Shown here one piece after another: positions 27,565 to 37,371 of a DNA stretch of 64,000 nt. Source of the stretch: UBA6059 sp040219045 (GTDB taxonomy: Bacteria > Bacteroidota > Bacteroidia > Cytophagales > Cyclobacteriaceae); contig OZ245881.1 of the NCBI GenBank assembly GCA_965229505.1, positions 1,550,001 through 1,614,000 on the forward strand. The letters run 5' to 3'. Under the pieces are notes generated by a model. That model ran no database searches and was not told the origin of the DNA. It saw only the letters and a list, made by a program, of their open reading frames with translations. A program made the position numbers and the translations under genes. Every line of letters starts with the position of its first letter. The stretch's first letter is position 1.

Positions 27565-28914
27565 ATGAAACCACAATCCTACGTATCCGAATTTATGGAC
27601 GGCCTGCGGGAGCGCAATCCCGGACAGCCGGAATTTCATCAAGCTGTCGAAGAGTTTGTAGGCTCTATCGCACCCTTCCTGCTAGATCATCAGACTTACC
27701 TCGACCATAAGGTGATGGAGCGGTTGACCGAGCCTGATCGTGTGATCTCCTTTCGGGTGGGTTGGCAAGATGACAAGGGAGACACCCAAATCAATCGCGG
27801 CTATCGTATCCAATTCAATAATGCGATTGGTCCCTACAAGGGTGGCTTGAGGTTTCACCCTACCGTGAATGAAGGGGTGCTTAAGTTTCTCGCCTTTGAA
27901 CAAATTTTTAAAAACAGCCTGACCACTCTGCCCATGGGCGGTGGCAAAGGAGGAGCCAACTTCAACCCCAAAGGAAAGTCAGACGGTGAAGTGATGCGCT
28001 TTTGTCAATCGTTTATGACGGAGCTCTCTAAATATATAGGCTCAAACACTGATGTGCCGGCAGGCGATATTGGTGTTGGAGGGCGAGAGATTGGCTATCT
28101 ATTCGGTCAGTACAAGCGACTGCAAAATGAATTTACAGGTATCCTCACGGGTAAGCCTATTCCATTTGGCGGTAGCCTTATCAGAACAGAGGCGACCGGG
28201 TACGGATGCGCCTATTTCGTAGAGAATATGTTCAATGAAAAAGGTGACTCTATCAAAGGGAAAAAATGCATTGTCAGCGGATCCGGCAATGTTGCCCAGT
28301 ACACCGTAGAGAAAGTTCAACAGCTTGGGGGTAGCGTGCATACCATGTCCGACTCAGGAGGGTATATCTATGACCCTGATGGCATAGATGAAGAAAAACT
28401 TGATTTCATCAAGGAACTGAAAAATCAGAGAAGGGGCAGGATTAGCGAGTATGCGGATAAATTCAAAAATGCGCAGTACCATGAGGGCAAGCGTCCATGG
28501 TCGGAAGACTGTGACGTGGCATTTCCCTCGGCCACTCAGAACGAGATCAACGGTGAAGAGGCCAAGCAGTTAATCAAGAATGGATGTATTGCTGTGGGAG
28601 AAGGGGCCAACATGCCCAGCAACCTGGAAGCAATCAAGACCTTTCTGGATGCAAAAATCCTCTATGCACCGAGCAAGGCTGCCAATGCAGGAGGTGTAGC
28701 GGTATCCGGGTTAGAGATGTCTCAGAACAGCCTACGGCTGGCCTGGTCAGCAGAAGAGGTGGAAGACCGACTCAAGAACATCATGCAATCCATCCACAGT
28801 CAATGCGTAGAATATGGCCGGGAGTCTAAGGGCTACATCAACTATGTGAAGGGCGCCAACATTGCTGGTTTTGTGAAGGTGGCTGATGCTACCATCGCGC
28901 AGGGTGTGGGGTAG
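27565..28914 (+). CDS. gdhA: NADP-specific glutamate dehydrogenase
   Basis: Makes glutamate from 2-oxoglutarate and ammonia with NADPH. The 449 residues match the hexameric short type: YKGGLRFHPTVN, the catalytic-site stretch LPMGGGKGGANFNPKGK, DVPAGDIGVGGREIGYLFG, and a Rossmann fold starting KGKKCIVSGSGNVAQY, with S rather than an acidic residue at the end of strand 2 (TMSDSGGY), in line with NADP use. C-terminal NAGGVAVSGLEMSQN is typical. The start at 27565 (MKPQSYVSEFMDGL) fits the family; a longer frame to 27511 has no support. Confidence 0.95.
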   Translation: MKPQSYVSEFMDGLRERNPGQPEFHQAVEEFVGSIAPFLLDHQTYLDHKVMERLTEPDRVISFRVGWQDDKGDTQINRGYRIQFNNAIGPYKGGLRFHPTVNEGVLKFLAFEQIFKNSLTTLPMGGGKGGANFNPKGKSDGEVMRFCQSFMTELSKYIGSNTDVPAGDIGVGGREIGYLFGQYKRLQNEFTGILTGKPIPFGGSLIRTEATGYGCAYFVENMFNEKGDSIKGKKCIVSGSGNVAQYTVEKVQQLGGSVHTMSDSGGYIYDPDGIDEEKLDFIKELKNQRRGRISEYADKFKNAQYHEGKRPWSEDCDVAFPSATQNEINGEEAKQLIKNGCIAVGEGANMPSNLEAIKTFLDAKILYAPSKAANAGGVAVSGLEMSQNSLRLAWSAEEVEDRLKNIMQSIHSQCVEYGRESKGYINYVKGANIAGFVKVADATIAQGVG

Positions 28915-29036
28915 ATAAATTGGCCATAGGTTAATTGACGTGTAGTAATATCTTCATATACAGCCCAAGTCGCTACAGGTTTGCCATTGATACCAATGTG
29001 CAATCAGATTCGTAATTCCTTGACTATTTTAGACCC

Positions 29037-30665
29037 ATGAAAAATTTGCTCGTACTACTACTCACGATTTCGACAGCTATTGCGGTAGCGCAAGACTACC
29101 CCTCGGACTATCTCAATACCGACTTCCACAAAGAGAGAAGAGAAGAGCTGAGAAAGCTCATGCCGGACAACTCTGTAGCGGTATTCTTCGCCGCACCTAT
29201 TCGCAACAGAGCAAATGATGTGGATTTCATTTACCACCAGAGCCCCAACTTCTACTACCTCACAGGGTACAAAGAACCCGGGTCTGTATTCTTTCTTTTC
29301 AGCGATCCACAGGAAGGGCCTGATGGTGAGTTCAACGAGATCATCTTCACACAACGGAGAAATGCCAGACGCGAGCTATATGATGGCCCAAGGCTGGGGC
29401 CGGAAGGTGCAAAGCAAGTGCTGGGTTTCACCACAGCCTATGACGCTACCCAGTTCAAGGATTTCTCGATAGACCTTTCGGGATATGACAAGATATTCTT
29501 TTATGACTTCAAAGATGATGTAAGAGATGATCCCAATAATGACGCGGATCTGTATGATCTCATACTTCAGTTCAAATACAAGGCGGAGTACCCTGTCGAC
29601 TTCAATGCCGACAAGTATAAAATGTATGACTACATCAAGTCCGATGATTTTCTGAAGAATCCACAGGCCAATCAGATTCTTCGTCAGGTCGTCAATAGCT
29701 TCCCGGAGTTTGAGACGAACGAGAAGATCAAAGCTATACTGGTGGCAAAGTCTCCCGAGGAGCGCGAGCTACTGATCGATGAGCTACCGCAACCCAATCC
29801 TCGCCTCGATGTAACTACTTTGGAAAAATACATGGCCACCCTCAGAGAGGTCAAGACTGAGGCCGAAGTGGATTTGCTGCGCAAGGCGGTGACCATCTCC
29901 TGTATTGGTCAGCGGGAGGTAATGAAGGCCATGCGACCGGGTATGTCAGAGACGGAAGTGCAGGGTATCCATGAGTTCGTCTTCAAAAAATATGGTGCGG
30001 AATATGAAGGCTACCCCTCTATAGTGGGTGCGGGTAACAATGGCTGCACGCTCCACTATATCAAGAATGATAAACTGGAGCTGGGCAAGGACTTAGTGCT
30101 CATGGATCTGGGTGCGGAGTACAGAGGTTACACCGCAGATATCACACGCACGATACCTGCGAATGGAAAGTTCACCAAAGAACAAAAAGCCATCTACGAT
30201 CTGGTCTACAAAGCACAAGAAGAAGCCTTCAAGAACTGTAAGCCCGGCAATATGATCAGAGAAAATACGAAGATCTGTCGTGATGTCGCCAATCAGGGCC
30301 TTTACGAACTGGGTATCATCGACAGCCCTGATGCAGAGCACAACTACTTCCCCCATGGCGTCTCGCACCACATCGGGCTTGACGTCCATGACCCTGGCAA
30401 CTATGAGGAGTTCGCGCCCAACATGCTACTAACCGTAGAGCCGGGTATCTACATTCCTGAGGGAAGTGACTGTGATAAGAAGTGGTGGGGTATCGGTGTT
30501 CGCATCGAGGACGACATCTTGATCACCGAGGATGGCTATGAGTTGCTATCATGGCAAGCACCACGAACTACCGAGGAGATAGAAGCGGTGATGGCTGAGG
30601 ACAATATCTTCTCAGAGTATGTCTTACCAGAACTGGACAAGGAGATCAGGAAGAAGGGGCAGTAG
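29037..30665 (+). CDS. Secreted Xaa-Pro aminopeptidase (M24B, aminopeptidase P)
   Basis: Removes N-terminal residues that precede proline. A signal peptide (MKNLLVLLLTISTAIAVAQ) marks it as periplasmic. The N-terminal AMP_N domain is at about 25-220 and the pita-bread catalytic domain at about 270-520. All five metal ligands are present: D357 (LMDLGAEY), D368 (TADITR), H444 (HGVSHHIGLDVH), E468 (TVEPGIY) and E491 (VRIEDD), with the proton-shuttle H451. An active dinuclear enzyme is expected. It stands alone, 10 nt from the convergent end of the DUF3857 operon. Confidence 0.93.
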   Translation: MKNLLVLLLTISTAIAVAQDYPSDYLNTDFHKERREELRKLMPDNSVAVFFAAPIRNRANDVDFIYHQSPNFYYLTGYKEPGSVFFLFSDPQEGPDGEFNEIIFTQRRNARRELYDGPRLGPEGAKQVLGFTTAYDATQFKDFSIDLSGYDKIFFYDFKDDVRDDPNNDADLYDLILQFKYKAEYPVDFNADKYKMYDYIKSDDFLKNPQANQILRQVVNSFPEFETNEKIKAILVAKSPEERELLIDELPQPNPRLDVTTLEKYMATLREVKTEAEVDLLRKAVTISCIGQREVMKAMRPGMSETEVQGIHEFVFKKYGAEYEGYPSIVGAGNNGCTLHYIKNDKLELGKDLVLMDLGAEYRGYTADITRTIPANGKFTKEQKAIYDLVYKAQEEAFKNCKPGNMIRENTKICRDVANQGLYELGIIDSPDAEHNYFPHGVSHHIGLDVHDPGNYEEFAPNMLLTVEPGIYIPEGSDCDKKWWGIGVRIEDDILITEDGYELLSWQAPRTTEEIEAVMAEDNIFSEYVLPELDKEIRKKGQ

Positions 30666-30675
30666 TGCCCACTCT

Positions 30676-32580
30676 TTAAGTTGATGATTTAAGCACCATT
30701 TTGCTGCGGTCGGCTTTGGATACGGTATTATAAAATTCGTAAAGCTCATTGTAAACCTCCTTAGCGTACCTACCGGAATTGACCTTTAGTCGTCGTACAT
30801 ACATGATCTTGTCCGCATCATGATGAACTTCACTATGGTACTCACCAAATGAGGTCTCTACTTGAACAGCCTGAGGGACAACCTCTGGGTACATTCCGGT
30901 AGGAAAGTAATAGTAGATCGTATCCGTGTCTTCATAGCTCATGCTAAGGATCACATCCGTCTCTCTTTCTTCCAGATCATCAGGTATGTTTTTGACCTTA
31001 TTCATTAAGTTGGGTTCAAAAAAAAGCCTGGATCCGCCTCTACTTCCAATATTTTTGACCTCCAAATCCAGAGATATCCGGGCCCTTGCGCTATGCCTGT
31101 CAGGCTGTACTAAAGCAAAGTCGCTTATTGAAAAATTCGGGATATCTACATTGTCGTAGAGCCAATCTTTCTGCTGCTCCTGACCGTCGTTGAGCACAAA
31201 TGACAGGCCATCCTTCTCGTACCTCAACCCCTCATAATCTGTAGTCGACTGTACGGACGCATTGCCCTCATCGTCAATCCTGACATGGGCCACTCGGGTT
31301 GCTTGGTTATCTGCAGCTCTGTACGTTGGTGTCTTAATCAGTTGACCTCCACGCTCGGTGATCATAAGCGCCTGACGGTCACCAGTGAACGTCCCCATAT
31401 ATCCCATCGGTGCGGTCTGACTTGTGCACTCCAACCAAACAGTGTCACCTTTATTCGGAACGGTGAGTATTACATGGTTGAATCGTGAGGTAGCAAAATC
31501 ATCAAAAAGTGGTCGCTTACCGCCTGCGCTAATAAGTGTATAATGAGATGTGATCCCAATCCGGTCAAGTAGCGTCTTGGTATAATAGGTCAGCGCCTTA
31601 CAATCCCCATATCCATACTGGCTGACATAGGCAGGGCTGAATGGTCTCCAGCCACCGATCCCTAGTTGTATACTTACATACCTGAAATTCTCCTGTAGGT
31701 ACTCGTAAACTATCCTGATTTTTTCTTTATCATCTGTTAATTCTTGAGTGAGCCCTCGAATCTTGGCGACTGTCGCTGATGGAATGTCATCCAGGCCCTC
31801 GAAAAGCTTGTTTTGAAAGACACCAAAGTCTTCCCAGGTTGACATGTCGCCGGTATATCCTTCTATTTCAAATTGACGAGGCGAGAGTAAGACGTGTGGA
31901 ATGAGCTCTTCATATGAGGGGCCAAATGGCTCTCGCTTGATGGGACGTTTGTTCTTCATTTCCCAATAATACTTTTTGCCTCCGCTCACCATACTCAGCT
32001 TAGGTTCTGGCATCATGTGGGTGCGATACCTCAACTCCATGTCGCCTGGCATCACTACTGTAAAAACAGACTGTTCAACACTGGCCTCTGGTGACCGAAA
32101 GTAATTGGAGGGGTAGAACATCAGGCCATCCAGATTATGCTCGTATTCGATTTGAAGAGTGAAGGGGTAGTCATACTTGCTAAAATCATGATATAAGAGC
32201 CTATTGTCAGAGTATAGAGAGAACCCGTCAAACTGTGCCGCATCCATGAAATCGTTTTTATTGACTCTGTCAATTTCGTTTCCGTTTTTATCGAAGACCA
32301 ACACTTTAAGTTTGCCTACGGACCGAAGTTTGTCATAGTAGACTGTTACAAACGCTTGTTTCTTAGCCTTGCTGTTGAGTAAGGTGATAATGTTCGTCGT
32401 TTTTAGGACTCCCTTACCCGGCGAAAGCACTTCAAAATAGACTTCATCATTTCTGATCACATAGTTTACATCTTCTCTTAGGTCCTCAGAGATGTTTGCT
32501 ACAGCCCATTCCTGGGCTAACGCCAAATTGCTGATCATGCAAAGGGTTAATGCAACTTTTATAGCTCTACATAGCTTCAT
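30676..32580 (-). CDS. DUF3857/transglutaminase-like protein, Cys and His retained
   Basis: A 634-residue secreted protein (leader MKLCRAIKVALTLCMISNLALA). An N-terminal DUF3857 beta domain covers about 40-260, a transglutaminase-like papain fold about 280-400, and a C-terminal beta domain (DUF2569/3858-like) the rest. The catalytic Cys is C327 (YGDCKALT) and the His is H369 (FNHVIL); the expected Asp is a Glu (E384, WLECTS). It could therefore be an active cysteine protease or cross-linker, unlike its two upstream relatives. Last gene of a three-gene operon; its ATG overlaps the stop of the gene before by 4 nt (ATGA). Confidence 0.88.
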   Translation of the reverse strand: MKLCRAIKVALTLCMISNLALAQEWAVANISEDLREDVNYVIRNDEVYFEVLSPGKGVLKTTNIITLLNSKAKKQAFVTVYYDKLRSVGKLKVLVFDKNGNEIDRVNKNDFMDAAQFDGFSLYSDNRLLYHDFSKYDYPFTLQIEYEHNLDGLMFYPSNYFRSPEASVEQSVFTVVMPGDMELRYRTHMMPEPKLSMVSGGKKYYWEMKNKRPIKREPFGPSYEELIPHVLLSPRQFEIEGYTGDMSTWEDFGVFQNKLFEGLDDIPSATVAKIRGLTQELTDDKEKIRIVYEYLQENFRYVSIQLGIGGWRPFSPAYVSQYGYGDCKALTYYTKTLLDRIGITSHYTLISAGGKRPLFDDFATSRFNHVILTVPNKGDTVWLECTSQTAPMGYMGTFTGDRQALMITERGGQLIKTPTYRAADNQATRVAHVRIDDEGNASVQSTTDYEGLRYEKDGLSFVLNDGQEQQKDWLYDNVDIPNFSISDFALVQPDRHSARARISLDLEVKNIGSRGGSRLFFEPNLMNKVKNIPDDLEERETDVILSMSYEDTDTIYYYFPTGMYPEVVPQAVQVETSFGEYHSEVHHDADKIMYVRRLKVNSGRYAKEVYNELYEFYNTVSKADRSKMVLKSST

Positions 32581-34610
32581 GTTTTTCTTTTTAGCACTAT
32601 CTGCTCGTTCTGCTTGGCAACAAGCTGGCCGAAAAACTCCCTAAGACCAGCATATTCTTCAGGTAGGAATAGATGCTTCCTAATGTTTAATATGCTTGTC
32701 ACTTTGATTTCATTTTCATTAGTGACCAGATTGTACGTAAAAACAGCCTTACCGCCTGGCATTCCTATCGACAGGGGCTCGGGCATTTCATCAATCATAA
32801 AGCCTTCGTCAATCTTTAGCGTAAGACTATAGTAGTTGAATCTCGGAAATGAAAAATCGACAGGATAAAGCCGGTCTTCAGACTTGAAAGGGTTTTCATT
32901 GAAGTCATCATTCATGATGGGACTAAAGAAAATAAGACCATTAACCTCATCCAATTTTCTTTGTACTTCATATTCCTCGATCAATGGTTCCGACATGTTT
33001 TGGCTATTGCTTATGGTAGAGTTCACAATTGACCAATCGTCCATCTGCCCTTTAATTTTCTCAATGAAATCATCCTCTCCCTCTAACTGAATACTTCGTC
33101 GGTGATCAAAAGAGGCATAGTTTTCACTAGATGCTTTGTGTGTCCCCTCCAGCGTCAAATCTGTATTCAAGACCATCATCAACTCCTTTCCCTGTCTCCA
33201 TCCTCTATCGGGTGTCAGATTTATCCAAGTGCCCCCTTCTTCAGTGACACGCCAGCCGCGACCATTCAGACACTTTTCCGGCAGAAACCCTAACGGAGCA
33301 GAACGATCAGCAGCGTCTATCAACATTGTGCCCTTCTCAGTATCCACGGCACATACAACATAATTGAATTGTCTGGAAACTGGGTAATTCTCTCGAACGA
33401 TACCGTTTTCGCGTGTGCTGACCAACACTGGGTCTGAGGACATACCCAGTTCTCGAAGCAATGCGGTCATCAGTAGGTTGATATCCGCTATACTTCCAGA
33501 TCTTTCATCGTACGCCCTCTTTAAACTTGTATCTACATACTTTGAATAAAAGCCATTCCACTTGACTTGGTAAGTGACGAGCTTGTAGGCTGCAGCAATT
33601 TGGTCCTGCACTGTATGATGCCGTGCCTTTATTTCATCAATCTCATTCTTAAGAAAATTGATTTGATCCAGAGACTTACAAAAGTATTCGCTATCTAAAA
33701 ATCGCTTATTAAGATTCCCCCAGGATGTTCGGTACTCCTGGATCGGCTCTCCAGGAAAGCTAGTAGTCTCCAACTCAAACATGATTTTTGTGACGTAATT
33801 GATCACTGGAAGAGAAAAAGCTTCCGTACGCATAGCGTTTATGTTGCGTGCCTTAAACTCCTGCTCGATCTCGATATAGTCAAGCTTTGATATTGGAGCA
33901 GCTTTAACTACGGTAGGTCGCGATCGAACAGAAATCTTCGCTCTCCCTAATCCGGGAGCAAATTCTACGTGTTTAGTTCTGCTTGTTGGAGGTGTGCTTT
34001 CAATCTGATGATACCCTTGCGTAACGAGCTTATAGTCAAAGTATTCCGGTATGATTGTCGTATATGAGCTGTACATGCTGGGAATATCATATTGAAACTG
34101 CCATGATCGTAGATTGAAAAGAAAATCTGAGACTATTGTATAGCTTATTTCGATAATCGAACCAACCTTGACATTCGGCATTGAAAACTTTTGCGCATCC
34201 CAATAATCATTTCTTTGTTCGGTGAATACCGCGTCATTAGAAAGCTTACTTTTTATCAACTTTCCATCTTGAAGATTATAAGTGTAACCCTTCAGTGATT
34301 GAATGAATTCTTTGCTGTCATTATCCTGATATAGTAGCACTTCACCATCTGCCCAACTGTAACCCTCTTCTGACAAAACTTTTATAATCATGTGTTTTTT
34401 GAAATGAAGACGGAATCCGTTAGTCTGATCAAAAACAAACGTGGAGCTGCCAACATCTTGCAACACCACCGCTGATTCTCCCGCATATTCCAAAAATCTC
34501 TGGTCCGCGATATGATCTTTGCTGACCTTTCCAAATTTCAGCACTTCTTGTGAGAAACTAGATTGGCACAAAGACCAAAAGAATACTATGAGAAAATATC
34601 TAGTGTTCAT
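32577..34610 (-). CDS. DUF3857/transglutaminase-like protein, active site lost
   Basis: A 677-residue secreted paralogue (leader MNTRYFLIVFFWSLCQSSFS) with the same DUF3857 plus transglutaminase-fold layout. At the catalytic positions it has I374 in GSIADINLL where Cys is expected, and Y417 in QFNYVV where His is expected; the Asp is kept in LIDAADRSAP. It should be a non-catalytic, probably binding, member. It shares long stretches with the gene upstream (YQVKWN versus NVKWNR, DPVLVSTR, GFLPEKCLN), so the two arose by duplication. Middle gene of the operon. Confidence 0.88.
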   Translation of the reverse strand: MNTRYFLIVFFWSLCQSSFSQEVLKFGKVSKDHIADQRFLEYAGESAVVLQDVGSSTFVFDQTNGFRLHFKKHMIIKVLSEEGYSWADGEVLLYQDNDSKEFIQSLKGYTYNLQDGKLIKSKLSNDAVFTEQRNDYWDAQKFSMPNVKVGSIIEISYTIVSDFLFNLRSWQFQYDIPSMYSSYTTIIPEYFDYKLVTQGYHQIESTPPTSRTKHVEFAPGLGRAKISVRSRPTVVKAAPISKLDYIEIEQEFKARNINAMRTEAFSLPVINYVTKIMFELETTSFPGEPIQEYRTSWGNLNKRFLDSEYFCKSLDQINFLKNEIDEIKARHHTVQDQIAAAYKLVTYQVKWNGFYSKYVDTSLKRAYDERSGSIADINLLMTALLRELGMSSDPVLVSTRENGIVRENYPVSRQFNYVVCAVDTEKGTMLIDAADRSAPLGFLPEKCLNGRGWRVTEEGGTWINLTPDRGWRQGKELMMVLNTDLTLEGTHKASSENYASFDHRRSIQLEGEDDFIEKIKGQMDDWSIVNSTISNSQNMSEPLIEEYEVQRKLDEVNGLIFFSPIMNDDFNENPFKSEDRLYPVDFSFPRFNYYSLTLKIDEGFMIDEMPEPLSIGMPGGKAVFTYNLVTNENEIKVTSILNIRKHLFLPEEYAGLREFFGQLVAKQNEQIVLKRKT

Positions 34611-34612
34611 AA

Positions 34613-36628
34613 CTACACCTTCTTCTTCAATACCACCTGCTCGCCATGCTTCGCCACAATATTGCCAAAGAACTCTCGCAGATAGGGGTAGTCACTCGAT
34701 AGGTAAAAGTATTCTTTGAGCTTGAGCATGCTGATCACTTTCAGTTCTCCACCAATAGCACTGACACTGTAGGTAAATGAGCCTTTCCCGTCAGGCAATG
34801 CCATAGAAACCGCCTCGGGAATCTCATCTACTTCATAGCCCTCCGGTATCTTAAGACTCAAACTGTATACTGAACTTCGTGGGTAGGTGAAATCAACAGG
34901 ATATATCCGTTGCTCTGCTTTGAAGGGGTTTTCTGAGACTCTTTCAGCGATCATTGGGTTGAAAAAAATCAGGTCTCCAGTACTATTGATCATCTCCACT
35001 ACCTCCACATCATAGTTCTCTACGAGTGGGCTCGAAATATCCCCTGCGTTTTCAAAGGAGTGGCCCCCTACTTTGAGCCAGCTGTTCTCTTTAGTAAACT
35101 GCTCAACATACTTGTCCTCTCCATCCTGGAGTATCTCTTGGCGGCTCTTGAAAGAAGCATAATCATCACTGGATAGCTTCAACGCGCCAACCATGCTGCC
35201 GTCTTCTTTTAGCGTTAGCTGAGTAGAGACAGATTTTTTGTATCCCAGTCCAGGAGACAAATCAACCCAATACCCCCCTCCATCAGAGACCGCCCAACCT
35301 TTTGTATTTAGACATTTCTCCTGCAGAAAGCCAATAGGTGTCGTGCTATTAGTAGCATCCAGAAGTATAATCCTATCTTCCAATTTCACAGCTACTATCA
35401 CGTAGTTGAACTGGCCTGTGATAGAATAACTCTCTCTTATCAGTCCATTGTCACGGGTGCTTATCAATACAGGGTCGGCTTGAAGATCCTGGTCTCGAAG
35501 CATTGCGGTCAGCAACAGGTTAATATCGGCAACCGAACCTTCCCCTTCTCTGTAGGCCTTCTCCGTATCGAACGTCGCGTATATACTGTTAAAGCGATTC
35601 CACTTCACGTTCTTTTTTACAAACTCGTAGACCTTAGCTATTTTCTCTTCGGGCGTCCCTGATACCTCGCCTATATCATTTTTTGTGAAGCGCGCGTGCT
35701 TAACCTGCAATCCAAAACGCCGTGTTTCCAGGAGTTTTTTGTTGAGAGTGCCCCACGTGTTGCGATAGTCTTTGTACTCGCCACCTGGAAATTGGGTAGA
35801 CTGTAATTCAAAGTCTATTTTAGTTACATAGTTATCCATGGAGCTAACATAAGCTTCATCGCGCATGGCAGGTACGGACGTAGCTATCAGCTGAGTAGTG
35901 AAATCGACATAGCGCACCTCGTTGCTATTGGAAGATGACTCGCGATTACCAACATTAGATCTTTCAAATGACCGAAAAACAATACTCTTAGGAATCTGTT
36001 TTTCTTCATTTAGGCTCATGGGGTGATAACCCTGGGTAATCTTTCTAAAAGTGAAATACTGTGGTATGGCTGTATTGTATTCGCTGTAGACTACCGGGAT
36101 ATCATATTGAAACTGCCAGGGCTGGAGATTGAAAAAGAAATCTGACATCACAGTATAGGTAAATTCGATAACTGAGCCTTCCTTGACATTGGGCATTGTA
36201 AACTTCAGGACGTCCCAGAAATCATTTCTGTTCTCATAGAATATCGATTTCTTATCAAGTTTGGTCTTTTCTACTTTCCCATTTTCCAGATTGTAAGTGT
36301 TGCCTTTCAACGTAAAAACTTCCTCCTTATCAGCACCATCCTGATAAAGCTCAATCTCATGATCAGCCCAGTCATAACCATCTTTGGTTATTATTTTTAT
36401 GATCGTGTGACGCTCAAATTGTAGTCTGAAGCTATTCTTATTTTGATCGTAAATAAACTTAGAGTCGCCTATGTCCTGGATAATAACAGCCTCAGCAGAG
36501 GGGTCATTTTCATATGATTGCATGCTAACCAGGTCATCATCTACTTTACCAAACTTGATAATGTCCTGTGCCGTGGCAATGCTAGTTGCGAAAACAAAAA
36601 CCAGAGAATGTAAAAAAAAGCACTTCAT
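34613..36628 (-). CDS. DUF3857/transglutaminase-like protein, active site lost
   Basis: A 671-residue secreted protein (leader MKCFFLHSLVFVFATSIATAQ), first gene of the three-gene operon and 2 nt from the next. The DUF3857 domain is at about 50-280 and the transglutaminase-like fold at about 340-460. The catalytic Cys is replaced by Val (GSVADINLLL) and the His by Tyr (QFNYVIVAV), while Asp stays (LLDATNST). By sequence it is closer to the middle gene than to the last. The most likely role is binding a peptide or polysaccharide at the periplasm or surface; this is inference from the lost residues. Confidence 0.88.
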   Translation of the reverse strand: MKCFFLHSLVFVFATSIATAQDIIKFGKVDDDLVSMQSYENDPSAEAVIIQDIGDSKFIYDQNKNSFRLQFERHTIIKIITKDGYDWADHEIELYQDGADKEEVFTLKGNTYNLENGKVEKTKLDKKSIFYENRNDFWDVLKFTMPNVKEGSVIEFTYTVMSDFFFNLQPWQFQYDIPVVYSEYNTAIPQYFTFRKITQGYHPMSLNEEKQIPKSIVFRSFERSNVGNRESSSNSNEVRYVDFTTQLIATSVPAMRDEAYVSSMDNYVTKIDFELQSTQFPGGEYKDYRNTWGTLNKKLLETRRFGLQVKHARFTKNDIGEVSGTPEEKIAKVYEFVKKNVKWNRFNSIYATFDTEKAYREGEGSVADINLLLTAMLRDQDLQADPVLISTRDNGLIRESYSITGQFNYVIVAVKLEDRIILLDATNSTTPIGFLQEKCLNTKGWAVSDGGGYWVDLSPGLGYKKSVSTQLTLKEDGSMVGALKLSSDDYASFKSRQEILQDGEDKYVEQFTKENSWLKVGGHSFENAGDISSPLVENYDVEVVEMINSTGDLIFFNPMIAERVSENPFKAEQRIYPVDFTYPRSSVYSLSLKIPEGYEVDEIPEAVSMALPDGKGSFTYSVSAIGGELKVISMLKLKEYFYLSSDYPYLREFFGNIVAKHGEQVVLKKKV

Positions 36629-36652
36629 GCTATGAGGAGGTTGGTGAAAAAA

Positions 36653-36683
36653 TAAACATAGTAACGTCAGTGTTTTGTCACAA
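36653..36683 (-). promoter_or_regulatory. Promoter candidate for the DUF3857 operon
   Basis: On the minus strand TTG (36683-36681), a 20-nt spacer and TATGTTTA (36660-36653) fit the Bacteroidota pattern TTG-N17-23-TAnnTTTG with one mismatch, 24 nt upstream of the first ATG. This is the best-spaced promoter candidate in the window. Confidence 0.5.
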
Positions 36684-36794
36684 CTTTTTGAAAATGTTAT
36701 TTATCAGTTATTGCTAAATAGGAGGATAATTAGGTAATCTTCCTAGGCCGACCCGTTCAAACAAATCTGGACGAAAAGCGTTCGGTGAGGAGAT

Positions 36795-37229
36795 ATGAAG
36801 CTCACCATTTCCACTACCGTGAATCAGTCCTGGCAGCAAGTGACGGAAGGTTTTACTGAAAAACTGTTTTTGTCCTTAAACCCACCATTCCCTCCTGTGA
36901 AGTTGTTGCGGTTTGATGGTTGCCATAAAGGTGATGTGGTATCACTGGAGCTCAATTTTCTACTCTTCAGGCAAACGTGGGAAAGCCTGATCACCGCTGA
37001 TGAGACTGGAGAGGAGCACTTGCAGTTTATCGATGAAGGTGTGAAGCTTCCCTTCTTCCTCAAGCGATGGACACACCGACATAGAATTGAACAATCGGGT
37101 GCAGGATCGGCTATCATTGATGCTATAGAATTCAGTACCGGTACCTGGTTAACGGACCTTCTCTTTTGGCCAGTGTTATACGGACAGTTTACGTACCGTA
37201 TACCGATCTATAAGCGGTTTTTCCGGTAG
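36795..37229 (+). CDS. SRPBCC-fold protein
   Basis: A 144-residue protein of the START/SRPBCC ligand-binding superfamily by pattern: an N-terminal strand and helix (ISTTVNQSWQQVTEGF), central strands with HKGDVVSLEL, FRQTWESLI and HLQFIDEG, and a final long helix (WLTDLLFWPVLYGQFTYRIPIYKRFF). The ligand is unknown. It is a single-gene unit, divergent from the DUF3857 operon. The gap to the next gene (141 nt) shows no convincing terminator. Confidence 0.7.
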   Translation: MKLTISTTVNQSWQQVTEGFTEKLFLSLNPPFPPVKLLRFDGCHKGDVVSLELNFLLFRQTWESLITADETGEEHLQFIDEGVKLPFFLKRWTHRHRIEQSGAGSAIIDAIEFSTGTWLTDLLFWPVLYGQFTYRIPIYKRFFR

Positions 37230-37371
37230 GATCAGCTTTTAGTCCTGACCCTTTTCTTGTCGATATGGCGTTAGGTGGTAGCACTTAGCATCCCATAGGC
37301 ATCAAGCTGCAATTGGGCGTAAAACTACCATTCCCACCAACGACCAATGGCTGCCAGCGTATCTTTGTCTT

